64,000 nucleotides of DNA from an uncultured Clostridia bacterium (GTDB taxonomy: Bacteria; Bacillota; Clostridia; Christensenellales; CAG-138), in NCBI GenBank assembly GCA_944366945.1, contig CALVWJ010000015.1, forward strand, positions 1 through 64,000. Reading direction: 5' to 3'. The position numbers and the translations under genes were made by a program. Of this stretch, positions 26,097 to 34,773 are shown one piece after another. The notes under the pieces were generated by a model. It saw nothing but the letters and a program-made list of their open reading frames with translations. It searched no databases and was not told the DNA's origin. The first letter of the stretch is position 1. Every line of letters begins with the position of its first letter.

Positions 26097-28457
26097 ATGC
26101 GTTCTGAAAAAAGCGGAAAGAAGAAAAAGTTTACTGCTTTTACTGTTATAAAAGCTGTGTTGCTGGCTTTTGCGTTGGCGGCTGCTTGTTTTGTACTTTT
26201 TTTTGCCGTCACATTGCTTGGGCTGGATGCATGGAAGGAATTTGATCCAGAGAATATCTTAGGTGCACCACAAACCTTGATCATGTATGACAAGGATAAT
26301 AATGAAGCTTTACGATTGCACTCGTTGGAGGATCGCGTTCCCATTTCGATTTCTGAAATTCCAAGCCATGTCCGCTTCGCGTTTATTTCTGCTGAAGATG
26401 CCAGATTCTATGAACACCCTGGCATTGATCTCATTCGCATTGCGGGTGCTGCCTGGGAAGACATTAAAGCGGGAGGTTACGTGCAGGGCGCGTCAACTAT
26501 TACGCAGCAGTTGATCAAATTGAGCCATCTAAATGCAGATAAAACCATCAGCCGGAAATTGGAAGAAGCGGTGCTGGCTTATCAATTGGAGAAGCAGTAT
26601 TCGAAAGACCAGATCCTAGAAATGTATTTAAACTATGTATATTTCGGCCGTGGTTATTACGGAGTAGAGGCTGCCGCACTTGGATATTTCGGCGTACATG
26701 CCGCGGATCTCAGCCTCGCGCAGGCTGCAACGCTAGCAGGCATATTGAAATCCCCCACCAATTATGCTCCACATTTGCATCCGGAGAATTGCCTTAAGCG
26801 GCGGAACAATGTGCTGTACCTTATGCAGGAATATGGACATATATCCGAAGCCGAGCGGGATGCTGCGTCTGCAGAGCCGTTGGAAATCTTGGAAGCTGAA
26901 GAAGTCTCACGCGGGTATTATGTTGATACAGCCCTAAGCGATGCGGCTGAGCTGCTGGATGTTGACGTTGAAACGCTGCTCACAGGGGGATACCGCATTT
27001 ATACAGCGTTGGACCCGGCGTTGCAGGCACAATGCGAAGCTGTTTTTGCGGATGATTCATTTTTCCCAACTTCGGATTGTGAAGGAGCAATTGTCATTCA
27101 GCAGGCGGGTACGGGTTATGTTACTGCAATGGTGGGAGGAAGGGAGAGCGGTGTCGCAATGGCTTTTAACCGTGCGACCCGGATCCAGCGCCAGCCAGGG
27201 TCCGTGATCAAGCCGATTATTGCATATGCCCCTGCGCTTGAGTTATGCGGTTACACCGCAGCATCCATGCTGCTTGATGAACCCACTACGTTTGCGGATT
27301 ATGCGCCAAGCAATTTTAACGATCAATATTATGGATGGGTTACGCTGCGTGAAGCTGTACAGCGTTCGCTAAATGTTCCTGCGGTTAAAGTCTTAAATGA
27401 AGTCGGGCTTGGCCAGGGGAAAGCGTTCGCAGAATCCCTTGGCATTGTATTTGATGGAGCCGATACAAGTTTGACGCTTGCACTCGGTGGATTTACTTAT
27501 GGCGTATCTCCATGGCAGCTTGCCGGTGCGTATGCAACGTTTGCTTCCGGTGGAATCTATAATGAACCCACCGTAATTCGCTATATTACAGATGCCTTGG
27601 GGAATGTACTCTATGAATATAAGCAAGATGCCAAGCGCGTCATGCAAGAAGAAAACGCATACATTTTAACCAGCATGCTTGAAAGCGCGATCCAAGAAGG
27701 GACGGGACGGAGGCTGGGAGAGCTGGGGATTCCACTTGCTGGCAAAACAGGAACCGTTGGTGTTGAAGATGGAAACCGGGATGCATGGATGGCGGCTTAT
27801 AATCCAGAATACACAGCATGCGTATGGCTTGGATATGATAGCGCAGAAGATGGCATACTTCCAGCTGATGCAACCGGAGGAAAATACCCTGCGTTGATTT
27901 TGAAGGAGGTTTTTTCGTTTTTATATGAGGACACAGAAGCAGCGCCAGATTTTGTTATGCCTAAAGGCGTAGCGGTATATGACCTTGATGAGCATACCCT
28001 TACTGCCGAGCACACTGCTGTGCTTGCCAATTCATTCACACCGGAAAGCAGCATTTTAGATGAAGTATTCCGTATTGGAACCGAACCAAAAACAACAACG
28101 CAGTACTGGCAGGTCCCAACGCCTGTCCAAAATCTCACGGTAACGTTTTCCAGCATGCAAATCCCGCAAATATCCTTTATGGCGCGTCAGTCCTATATCC
28201 GATATAAGCTGTATCGCCAAGAAGCGAATGGAAGTTCCGTTCTCATCAAAGAATGGACGGGGCAAACAGGAAAAATCGAATTTATAGATTATTCGATCAA
28301 AAGCGGAGGCTCTTATCGCTATTATGTAATTCCAGAGCATCCGGAACTTTCGGTCAACGGGAAGGCGGTCTGTGGCCCGGTTCGAACGTCTGCCTTTGTT
28401 CAAGTCGGGCGCGCAGAGATCGTATTAGACGATATTGAATTTGAAGATGGCCTTTAA
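26097..28457 (+). CDS. Class A penicillin-binding protein (PBP1A type)
   Basis: The 786-residue bifunctional enzyme has a single N-terminal membrane helix (about residues 15-40). The GT51 glycosyltransferase domain (about residues 70-240) shows SAEDARFYEHPG and GASTITQQLIK. The transpeptidase domain (about residues 320-600) has the nucleophile in QPGSVIKP, an SLN triad in RSLNVPAVK and KTGT near residue 557. About 170 C-terminal residues include a fibronectin-like beta segment. It polymerises lipid II and cross-links peptidoglycan outside the membrane. GGGGGAGG precedes the ATG. Upstream lies an inverted repeat GTATT/AATAC with a 4-base gap (about 26060-26073). Confidence 0.95.
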   Translation: MRSEKSGKKKKFTAFTVIKAVLLAFALAAACFVLFFAVTLLGLDAWKEFDPENILGAPQTLIMYDKDNNEALRLHSLEDRVPISISEIPSHVRFAFISAEDARFYEHPGIDLIRIAGAAWEDIKAGGYVQGASTITQQLIKLSHLNADKTISRKLEEAVLAYQLEKQYSKDQILEMYLNYVYFGRGYYGVEAAALGYFGVHAADLSLAQAATLAGILKSPTNYAPHLHPENCLKRRNNVLYLMQEYGHISEAERDAASAEPLEILEAEEVSRGYYVDTALSDAAELLDVDVETLLTGGYRIYTALDPALQAQCEAVFADDSFFPTSDCEGAIVIQQAGTGYVTAMVGGRESGVAMAFNRATRIQRQPGSVIKPIIAYAPALELCGYTAASMLLDEPTTFADYAPSNFNDQYYGWVTLREAVQRSLNVPAVKVLNEVGLGQGKAFAESLGIVFDGADTSLTLALGGFTYGVSPWQLAGAYATFASGGIYNEPTVIRYITDALGNVLYEYKQDAKRVMQEENAYILTSMLESAIQEGTGRRLGELGIPLAGKTGTVGVEDGNRDAWMAAYNPEYTACVWLGYDSAEDGILPADATGGKYPALILKEVFSFLYEDTEAAPDFVMPKGVAVYDLDEHTLTAEHTAVLANSFTPESSILDEVFRIGTEPKTTTQYWQVPTPVQNLTVTFSSMQIPQISFMARQSYIRYKLYRQEANGSSVLIKEWTGQTGKIEFIDYSIKSGGSYRYYVIPEHPELSVNGKAVCGPVRTSAFVQVGRAEIVLDDIEFEDGL

Positions 28458-28461
28458 AGAG

Positions 28462-28508
28462 AAAAAGCAGGGCAGGTTGTGGGGCTTTCCCAAACCTGTC
28501 TGCTTTTT
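28462..28508 (+). terminator. Terminator of the PBP1A gene
   Basis: A long imperfect hairpin (AAGCAG...CAGGTT paired with AACCTG...CTGCTT) flanked by an A-run and five T residues, directly after the stop codon. Confidence 0.85.
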
Positions 28509-28605
28509 GCATGAGCAAAATCAGACGCCAGGTGCGCAAACAATGGATTTAGGGATGCTATAGGTCGGAGAAATTTGCTCCATTCAAGAAGGTATTCTCT
28601 ACGCT

Positions 28606-28635
28606 TTGAGCAATAATTTCATTTATATTTATATA
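28606..28635 (+). promoter_or_regulatory. Possible promoter for the small ORF
   Basis: TTGAGC (28606-28611), an 18-base spacer and TATATA (28630-28635). The surrounding AT-richness makes chance matches likely. Confidence 0.35.
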
Positions 28636-28725
28636 GATAGATTGCAAAGCAAACGATTGTAATCGCTCTATGAAAAGAGCTTGAAGTTATGCGATAAAGT
28701 GCCTAAATTAAGCCTACTTGTATAG

Positions 28726-28902
28726 ATGCGTCATAGCATAGAAGCATATACGCGCTACCAGCTGCGAATAAAGATGGGGCTAGTGAACAGTTGGGAAAAT
28801 TGGGCTGGTTTGCCGGGAGCAATCAACAGAATCTTTGATTTAATTGACTTCGTATTTGGAGACAAGGTGCACAAAGTAGAATCATCCTGGTTCGCACGTT
28901 AA
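28726..28902 (+). CDS. Small hypothetical protein or gene remnant (58 aa)
   Basis: A 58-codon frame from ATG 28726 to TAA 28900-28902. It encodes a mixed, structured-looking peptide with Trp residues, GLPGAINRIFDLIDFVFG near the middle and a basic N-terminal third. I do not recognise a family. It lacks a ribosome binding site, which argues for a remnant, but a possible promoter lies upstream and a terminator-like hairpin downstream. Confidence 0.3.
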   Translation: MRHSIEAYTRYQLRIKMGLVNSWENWAGLPGAINRIFDLIDFVFGDKVHKVESSWFAR

Positions 28903-28941
28903 AAGATGCACTCTTGATGGATCAACAAGCTTTGGGAAAAT

Positions 28942-28972
28942 GATTGGGTTTAAATGCCCCCAATCTGTTTTT
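28942..28972 (+). terminator. Terminator-like hairpin after the small ORF
   Basis: A 7-bp stem (GATTGGG, 28942-28948, with CCCAATC, 28959-28965), a 10-base loop and TGTTTTT. Confidence 0.55.
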
Positions 28973-29073
28973 GTGCGTCGTGGATGCGCAGCATAAGAAA
29001 CAAAGCTGATGCCTCACTCAAACAGAAACGATTGAATGCGCAGGCGTTTTTAACATATTCAGCATATTAAATT

Positions 29074-29745
29074 CTAATGCTTGTCAACAATTTTGCCATC
29101 CCGCAAATGTAGCACCCTGTCTGCTCGGCTTGCAATGCCTAGATCATGGGTGACGACAATCACGCAATAGCCTTGCTCATGCGCCATGCGCTCCAGGATG
29201 GAGAGGATATTCTCACCATTTTCCGTATCGAGGTTGCCAGTGGGCTCGTCTGCAAGCAGCACGCGAGCGTCGCTTGCCAAAGCCCGGGCAATGGCTACCC
29301 GTTGCTGCTCACCACCCGAGAGCATAGCTGGAAGGCGCTTATGATAGCTTTCTCCAAGCCCGACCGCGTCAAGCTTTTTTACAGCTATCTCCTTAGCTGC
29401 TTTGCCCTTTATGCCCCGCAGTTCCATGGGATACATAACGTTTTCAAGCACGGTAAGCAGGGGAAACAGGTTGAAGCTCTGGCAAATCAAAGCAACATGC
29501 TCCCGCCGGTATTGATCTCGGTTAAGATGGGATGTGAAAGTGCCGTTGAAAGCCACGTTTCCTTCAGAGGGGAGATCGAGCCCTGCAAGCAGGGAGAGGA
29601 AGGTGGTCTTGCCGCAGCCGCTTTTGCCTATTATGGCATACAACCTTCCTTCCTCAAAGGCATAGCTGATGCCCTGCACCGCATGTACTGCTTGATATTT
29701 GCTTTTGTAGGTATAGTGTACATCGTTTGCTTGTAAAATCGACAT
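29074..29745 (-). CDS. ABC transporter ATPase, MacB/LolD type
   Basis: The 223-residue ATPase has Walker [10 protein letters not shown] (near residue 38), signature [14 protein letters not shown] (near residue 142) and Walker [12 protein letters not shown], with the TGNLD variant typical of MacB/LolD/FtsE ATPases. It pairs with the two FtsX-type permeases encoded upstream to drive mechanotransmission across the membrane rather than classical transport. It is the last gene of the minus-strand operon. Confidence 0.93.
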   Translation of the reverse strand: MSILQANDVHYTYKSKYQAVHAVQGISYAFEEGRLYAIIGKSGCGKTTFLSLLAGLDLPSEGNVAFNGTFTSHLNRDQYRREHVALICQSFNLFPLLTVLENVMYPMELRGIKGKAAKEIAVKKLDAVGLGESYHKRLPAMLSGGEQQRVAIARALASDARVLLADEPTGNLDTENGENILSILERMAHEQGYCVIVVTHDLGIASRADRVLHLRDGKIVDKH

Positions 29746-29826
29746 CGTAGCACTCCTTATCCTTTACTCCTTGGTTGTTTATTCCGTCAGCGTTCCGCCG
29801 TTGCCTTGCACTTAGGCGTGAGGCGA

Positions 29827-31083
29827 TCACTCCTTGCCTTGAAGGAGGGATGTGATGTTTACGCGAACTGTGAAAAGCATCGCGAAGAATGCGCCTAAGC
29901 AGTAGCAGCCCATAATCAGCGCCACTGCGGCTGGATTCATCCAATCGCTCTGTTTGCCTGGAATGAGGAGCATGGTCGTAATGCCAAGTAGAAGCCCGAA
30001 GCAGCAAAGTAGAACCTGCTCAACGACGGATTTGACTGCAACAGAGCGCCCGCTTTCACCCAACATGCGCATTATGCCGTATTCCCGCCCACGCCGCCTT
30101 GTTGTCAAAAAGCACAGAAAGAAACCCATTAGCGCTACAATGCCATAGAAAAATGGGTGCAGGCCTCTCAAAAGTGCTGCGTTTTTTTGAAGCGGTGATA
30201 TGGTTCCAGTCAAGATACGGTCATCTATGGATACGCGGACAGCCTCGTTTTCATGGAGGCCAAGTTCCACCAAGAATTGCTTAAACCCATTCAGCGTGCG
30301 GCTATCCTTTAACGTGAAGGAGAAGCTGCGCAAGGAGAAACACCAGCTTGGATCGCTGAATGCTTCCCGCATGGCGCTAAGGGGGCAATAGACGTAATGC
30401 GGGGATGCGTTCGCGCGCATCCCGTGAAGGCCAACCACCTTAAAGGTCATATATTCTCGCTTCACATCGCTCCAAATATCCCTGGGATTTGCGCGGCGCA
30501 CGATAAGTTCCACCTCATCCCCTAAAGCAACGCCTGCATCCACAGGGTACACGCAGACAGCTTCGCTACCTGCGAACATATCCGCCGAATAGCCATCCAA
30601 CCATTCTACCGTATCCAGGAGATGCGAAAACCGAGCGTCCGCATCTGCATGGTTTAGGCCGTAAAGGCGATCTCCCGTGCTGAGAGCAAGGTTGATAATG
30701 GGTTTGGTTTTGATCTTGGCATACTGCTCCGCCAGCGTTAATGCCGCGAAGTTTTCATCCGTATTCCTTAGGTTTTCCACGGCACTGGAGAGCGGCGCCA
30801 TAGACACATAGGATACCGCATTGGAATTTTGGATAAAGCCGGAATCCTCAAGCACATCATAGAACGCAAGAGGAATTTCCGGATCTTCGTATCCAACAGC
30901 GCTTATAAACCAGCCCGATACATCAATCGCACTGTAAGCTGCATCAAGCTCTGCTTCCGCCCGCTGGATAAATCCTGGGTAAAGCAGCAGGAACACCGTT
31001 GCTGCTGCAAGGAAAAGCGCTGTAAGAAGGTTGCTTGCCCATCTGCGGAATTCCATTTTCAAAGAGAGCTTTAAACCGGCCAC
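29827..31083 (-). CDS. FtsX-like ABC permease (418 aa)
   Basis: The protein has the MacB-type layout: one N-terminal membrane helix (about residues 15-36), a large extracytoplasmic domain (about residues 40-310) and three C-terminal helices (about residues 315-335, 355-375 and 385-410). A RRRGREYGIMRMLGES segment follows the second helix, typical of FtsX permeases. It would form a dimer with the neighbouring 677-residue permease. The substrate is unknown. Confidence 0.88.
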   Translation of the reverse strand: MAGLKLSLKMEFRRWASNLLTALFLAAATVFLLLYPGFIQRAEAELDAAYSAIDVSGWFISAVGYEDPEIPLAFYDVLEDSGFIQNSNAVSYVSMAPLSSAVENLRNTDENFAALTLAEQYAKIKTKPIINLALSTGDRLYGLNHADADARFSHLLDTVEWLDGYSADMFAGSEAVCVYPVDAGVALGDEVELIVRRANPRDIWSDVKREYMTFKVVGLHGMRANASPHYVYCPLSAMREAFSDPSWCFSLRSFSFTLKDSRTLNGFKQFLVELGLHENEAVRVSIDDRILTGTISPLQKNAALLRGLHPFFYGIVALMGFFLCFLTTRRRGREYGIMRMLGESGRSVAVKSVVEQVLLCCFGLLLGITTMLLIPGKQSDWMNPAAVALIMGCYCLGAFFAMLFTVRVNITSLLQGKE

Positions 31084-31105
31084 TGCTGTCCACCTCCCAT
31101 TTGGT

Positions 31106-33139
31106 TTACTCGTGCCCTTGAGGCAGCAGTGCCCTGGGCGGCCTTCTGAGATAGCGCACCGAAAAGGCTAGAACAGCCGTTAAAAATAACGCCAGAGCAG
31201 CTGCGAAGCAAAATGCCGATATGCGAAACTCCGCGCCAAGGGCAAGTTGAGGTGCTTCGGTCTGCGCGGTTGCGATGTATGCACTAAAGGCGTGGAAGGC
31301 TTCCGGCTCCACGTTTGACTGCGTCAAGACCCGTTGCCCGATTTGTTCAGTGAGCCCATGGCCTAGTGCAGTACCAATGGCTGTGCCAGCAAGGATCGTG
31401 AGCAGCGCGGCCAGAAGCACAGTTCCAAGAACCTTCCCTTTGGCGGCGCCCATTAGGCGCATAATGCCCATGCTTTGTTTGTATCCAAGGGTAAAGAAGA
31501 ACGCGAGTGCAAGCGCAGCGATTAAAAGCAGCAGGCTCGAAAGGATCAGAAGTAGCTCCGAGGTGCCGGAAAGAGCATTAAGGCTGGGCTGGATCCTTGA
31601 AAATCCTTGATCGTAAAATGTGAAGGATATTTCATAAGCTCCATCGTGTGATCCCGTAACGCCGCGCGCATCCATAGCCTCCAGAAATGACTCAATCGCG
31701 CCGTTTTCAAGGCGAATGCTCAAAAGCCCACTTGCAATTGGCTGATCGGCATCGGCAGGGGCGTTGCGAATGGAACTTTTCGGAACAAAAATCGTGTTCC
31801 AGGGTACGGAGTGAGCATTTTGGAATGCAGAATCTCCGGGTGCAGCAGGGCGCATATCGTATATGCCCACAATGGTATAGGCTCCGCTGTCAAAAAAGCT
31901 GTCCGGCTGCGTATCGGTATAGGATGGCTTGAGCGTGTCACCGCTGAAGTAATCATATTCATAGAAGCTGTAGTCAATGCTATCCCCAACCTGCCAGTGT
32001 TGCAACGCGGCGAGATCAGCGCTTATGAGGCACACGCGGCTGCCATGAGCGTATTCTTCCGCAGTAATGGGGCGACCTTCAGCGACGTATAGGCCGCCAA
32101 CATGAAAAACTGGCACGCTCGAAAGGTCGTCTGTGGCCATTACGCCAAATGAGTGTGCATTGATGTGGTAGGCACGCCCGATTTGGGCGATGCGCTCGGC
32201 AAGCGCTGGGTCGTTTTGCACGTCCTCGTATCGATACATCCAGAAGGGATGATCCCCGCTTTCAATGCTGACATATTCGCCCGAAATGGTGGAGTAGGCG
32301 TAACTGCGCTCCACAAAGAAATTATCCGCGTTAAAATAGATATTGGATGTACGGTATAAACCGTTTGGCGTAATGGGGAAGCGTTCATCGCCCAGGGGAG
32401 GCTGAGCGCTGATAAAGCCGATATATTCCGTGCCCGGCTCGAACACGATAATTTCCGCCGATTCCTCACCGTTTAGCCGGGCGATCTCCTCTGAATACCG
32501 CTCCGCTTCCTCCTGGGACAGTTGAAACAGGATGTACAAATTGTCCTCATAACTGAAAATGCCCGATGCGCTTTCGAGGATCTCCATTTTTAAAACAGTC
32601 GGCCCACCGGATGCGGACTGGTTTACACCAAGGGTTTGCACACGAATGAAGCCATCGTCCGATGGGGGAGGAGGGTTGTCACGGTACTCAGTTACATCTG
32701 CAATCACTTTAAAACGGATAACATCGTAAATATAGATCGGGCCCCATGGGATATTTGAGCTGCCACCGGTAGAACGCACGGCTGTGGCATTAGGCGCATA
32801 AGCGCCATAGCGGGTTCTGAGGTCATGCCCGGTTATGCCCGGCGCGTTTAGAATGGGCGCAAGATCATACCCCCATGCAGTAACGGCTTGATACCCCGCA
32901 TAATCCTGCGGGTCATCAACAGCCGAGAGCAGGCGGCCGTTCCGATCCACCTCCGCATGCAGCTCCGGCACGGCGATGGTGGAATAGGTTTCATTCGCAA
33001 GGCGCAGATTTTTTACGCTGTTGCAGTAAAGGTTGAAACTGGCGCAAAAGAACGCTGTCAGCAGCAACATCGTCAGCGCATAAAGCAGAACCTGCATGAG
33101 CTTGCGGCGCAATTCACGAAAAAGCAGTTTCGGTTTCAT
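31106..33139 (-). CDS. FtsX-like ABC permease (677 aa)
   Basis: A larger partner of the preceding permease: an N-terminal helix (about residues 15-37), an extracytoplasmic domain of nearly 490 residues, and three C-terminal helices, with GYKQSMGIMRLMGAAKGKVLG in the cytoplasmic loop. The two permeases and one ATPase together make a complete asymmetric MacB-like complex. Roles in Firmicutes include export or sensing of antimicrobial peptides, but no histidine kinase or response regulator is next to it. Confidence 0.88.
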   Translation of the reverse strand: MKPKLLFRELRRKLMQVLLYALTMLLLTAFFCASFNLYCNSVKNLRLANETYSTIAVPELHAEVDRNGRLLSAVDDPQDYAGYQAVTAWGYDLAPILNAPGITGHDLRTRYGAYAPNATAVRSTGGSSNIPWGPIYIYDVIRFKVIADVTEYRDNPPPPSDDGFIRVQTLGVNQSASGGPTVLKMEILESASGIFSYEDNLYILFQLSQEEAERYSEEIARLNGEESAEIIVFEPGTEYIGFISAQPPLGDERFPITPNGLYRTSNIYFNADNFFVERSYAYSTISGEYVSIESGDHPFWMYRYEDVQNDPALAERIAQIGRAYHINAHSFGVMATDDLSSVPVFHVGGLYVAEGRPITAEEYAHGSRVCLISADLAALQHWQVGDSIDYSFYEYDYFSGDTLKPSYTDTQPDSFFDSGAYTIVGIYDMRPAAPGDSAFQNAHSVPWNTIFVPKSSIRNAPADADQPIASGLLSIRLENGAIESFLEAMDARGVTGSHDGAYEISFTFYDQGFSRIQPSLNALSGTSELLLILSSLLLLIAALALAFFFTLGYKQSMGIMRLMGAAKGKVLGTVLLAALLTILAGTAIGTALGHGLTEQIGQRVLTQSNVEPEAFHAFSAYIATAQTEAPQLALGAEFRISAFCFAAALALFLTAVLAFSVRYLRRPPRALLPQGHE

Positions 33140-33179
33140 TTTAAGTGACCTCGCTGCGCGAAATTAGAATGGCAGGATA

Positions 33180-33560
33180 TTAGGAACCGTGTCCGCAGAT
33201 GATCTCCGTATAAGTCACCGTATCTCCATCCCACTGCTCAGTCCAGTTTGGATCGGGGGACTCCGTCGGAGCATTTACCTTCCAAGTGCGCTTAATATCG
33301 TTCCGGTCGGGCGCCTTTTCGCATGGGACATAGCTGGTGTGTATGTCGTATGGTTCTCCAGGCGGAACGGGCGTTTCCTCCGCAGCAGCGGGAGATGTTA
33401 ACGGAGCGCTGGATGCTGGTGGCGTTGGGGTTACCAAGGGCGTGGTCACTGCAGGCGTTGGGGAAGCATCCGGTGCGGCGGGAGCGCCGCAGGCGGAACA
33501 GAGAAGCGCGAGCATGCATAGTGCCAAGAAGCAATACAGCTTTTTTTCCAAAATGGCCAT
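33180..33560 (-). CDS. Small lipoprotein with Pro/Thr-rich linker
   Basis: The 126-residue protein has a lipoprotein signal ending in a LLCSAC lipobox (lipid Cys near residue 24), a linker rich in Pro, Thr, Ser and Ala (about residues 26-70) and a short Trp-containing C-terminal domain with two further cysteines. I do not recognise the family. It is the first gene of the FtsX-ABC operon, 40 bases before the large permease, so it may be the extracytoplasmic partner of that complex (inference). An ATG 15 bases upstream is in frame, but its own GGAGG is the ribosome binding site for the chosen start. Confidence 0.72.
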   Translation of the reverse strand: MAILEKKLYCFLALCMLALLCSACGAPAAPDASPTPAVTTPLVTPTPPASSAPLTSPAAAEETPVPPGEPYDIHTSYVPCEKAPDRNDIKRTWKVNAPTESPDPNWTEQWDGDTVTYTEIICGHGS

Positions 33561-33760
33561 AGATCTTTCCTCCATGTGATAAAAGGTGTTAGGCTACTTG
33601 CAAGGCAGCCGGAAGATAAAAAGGACTTCTGCGATGATGCGTTACATAGGGCTACAGGTGACCTCATAATGGTTCGATAAAATCCAGACCTTAAACTTAA
33701 CTGGAGCATCAACTGCTTTTCTATGCTTCTTCAGATCAAAAATGTCTTTTGTTTATATAT

Positions 33761-33769
33761 AATATACCA
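33761..33769 (-). promoter_or_regulatory. Possible extended -10 for the lipoprotein-FtsX operon
   Basis: Minus-strand TGGTATATT about 200 bases before the lipoprotein start. The -35 is unclear and the region is AT-rich. Confidence 0.35.
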
Positions 33770-33968
33770 TATAAAACCCAGCATGGCTATCCTAATTGTT
33801 ATTTTTATAAATTAGAATAATGCAAGACGGAAAAACAACCGGATCGCCGTCAACTGTATACAAACAACACATTTCCAAGCAAGAATCTATAGAAGCTAGG
33901 TCGCAGTAGCTTAAGAATACTTAAGAAGACATAAGCCCCTTCGAACACGTGAGCTTCTTTCGCATAGG

Positions 33969-33999
33969 AAATATCCCCCAGCTATGCCGGGGGATATTT
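33969..33999. terminator. Hairpin after tatD
   Basis: A perfect 11-bp stem (33969-33979 with 33989-33999) with five G-C pairs, lying 9 bases beyond the tatD stop. The T-run on the tatD side is weak. Confidence 0.6.
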
Positions 34000-34007
34000 A
34001 TTAGAAC

Positions 34008-34772
34008 CTAGAGCCGAAAAAGGCGTTTCCCATTATCAAGGGTGGCCTGCATTAGAGCTTCAGCCTCCATGTTGCGAGTCTGCGCAATTTTCTGCGCGAT
34101 CAATGGGATATAAGAAGGATCATTGCGTTCACCCCGATGGGGAACAGGCGTCATATAGGGGCAGTCCGTTTCAAGAAGCAGGCGTTCCAGTGGAATGTAC
34201 GTTGCCGCTTCCAAAGGCTTCCGCGCATTTTTGAAGGTAACGGCACCTCCAAATGCAATGTATAACCCAAGCTCCACACATTCCGCTGCAATTTCAGCAC
34301 TTCCGGAAAAACAGTGCATTACACCACAAAGCCCATTTTTGTGCGCGCGCAAAATTTCCATGCAATCGCCAAAAGCTTCCCGAATATGCAGTACGACCGG
34401 AATATCAAGCGATTGCGCCAGCTCAAGCTGCTCGGCAAATATGCGGCACTGCACAGCGCGCGGCGCAAAATCATAATGATAGTCGAGCCCAATTTCGCCA
34501 AGCGCTTTTGCTTTGGGGTCATCCAAAGCTTCTTGGATCATGTCCAGATATCCCGTTGGCACTTCGCCAGCGTAATGCGGATGGACGCCATAGGCACCAA
34601 AAACCCAACTGTATGCTTGCGTTAATGCGTGGGTCTTCGGAAAATCCTGCAGTGCGCAAGCAACATCAAGCGCAAAAGCAAGCCCGCGCTTTGGTAAGGC
34701 TTCCATGAGCGCTGCGCGATCTGCATCAAAACGTTCATCCGTCAAATGCGCATGCGTGTCAAAATACATCAT
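34008..34772 (-). CDS. TatD-family metal-dependent hydrolase
   Basis: The 254-residue protein begins YFDTHAHLTDERFD, the HxH metal site of TatD. It has ALGEIGLDYHYDF (near residue 88), VLHIREAFGD, GVMHCFSGS and LLETDCPYM motifs in order. TatD proteins are cytoplasmic 3'-5' nucleases or deacylases. The frame is open 36 bases further into metG, but the ATG at 34770-34772 starts the conserved domain and is one base past the metG stop. It is probably translated from the metG mRNA, as in many Firmicutes. Confidence 0.93.
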   Translation of the reverse strand: MMYFDTHAHLTDERFDADRAALMEALPKRGLAFALDVACALQDFPKTHALTQAYSWVFGAYGVHPHYAGEVPTGYLDMIQEALDDPKAKALGEIGLDYHYDFAPRAVQCRIFAEQLELAQSLDIPVVLHIREAFGDCMEILRAHKNGLCGVMHCFSGSAEIAAECVELGLYIAFGGAVTFKNARKPLEAATYIPLERLLLETDCPYMTPVPHRGERNDPSYIPLIAQKIAQTRNMEAEALMQATLDNGKRLFRL

Positions 34773-34773
34773 A

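Larger units (their letters stand above)
28509..29073. other. 565-bp intergenic region with one small ORF
   Basis: This AT-rich gap between the PBP1A terminator and the minus-strand ABC genes has no long frame. It contains a possible sigma-A promoter (28606-28635), a 58-codon ORF (28726-28902) and a terminator-like hairpin (28942-28972), all on the plus strand. Otherwise I see nothing in it. Confidence 0.6.
33561..34007. other. 447-bp intergenic region
   Basis: This AT-rich stretch separates the lipoprotein-FtsX operon from tatD. It carries a possible minus-strand extended -10 (33761-33769) and a hairpin near the tatD end (33969-33999). I found no convincing gene on either strand. Confidence 0.6.

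Noticed and set aside
33840-33965. Short repeats in the tatD-lipoprotein gap (TTAAGAATACTTAAGAAG)
   Set aside because: The repeats are very short and AT-rich, with no regular spacing, so a CRISPR or iteron array is not supported.
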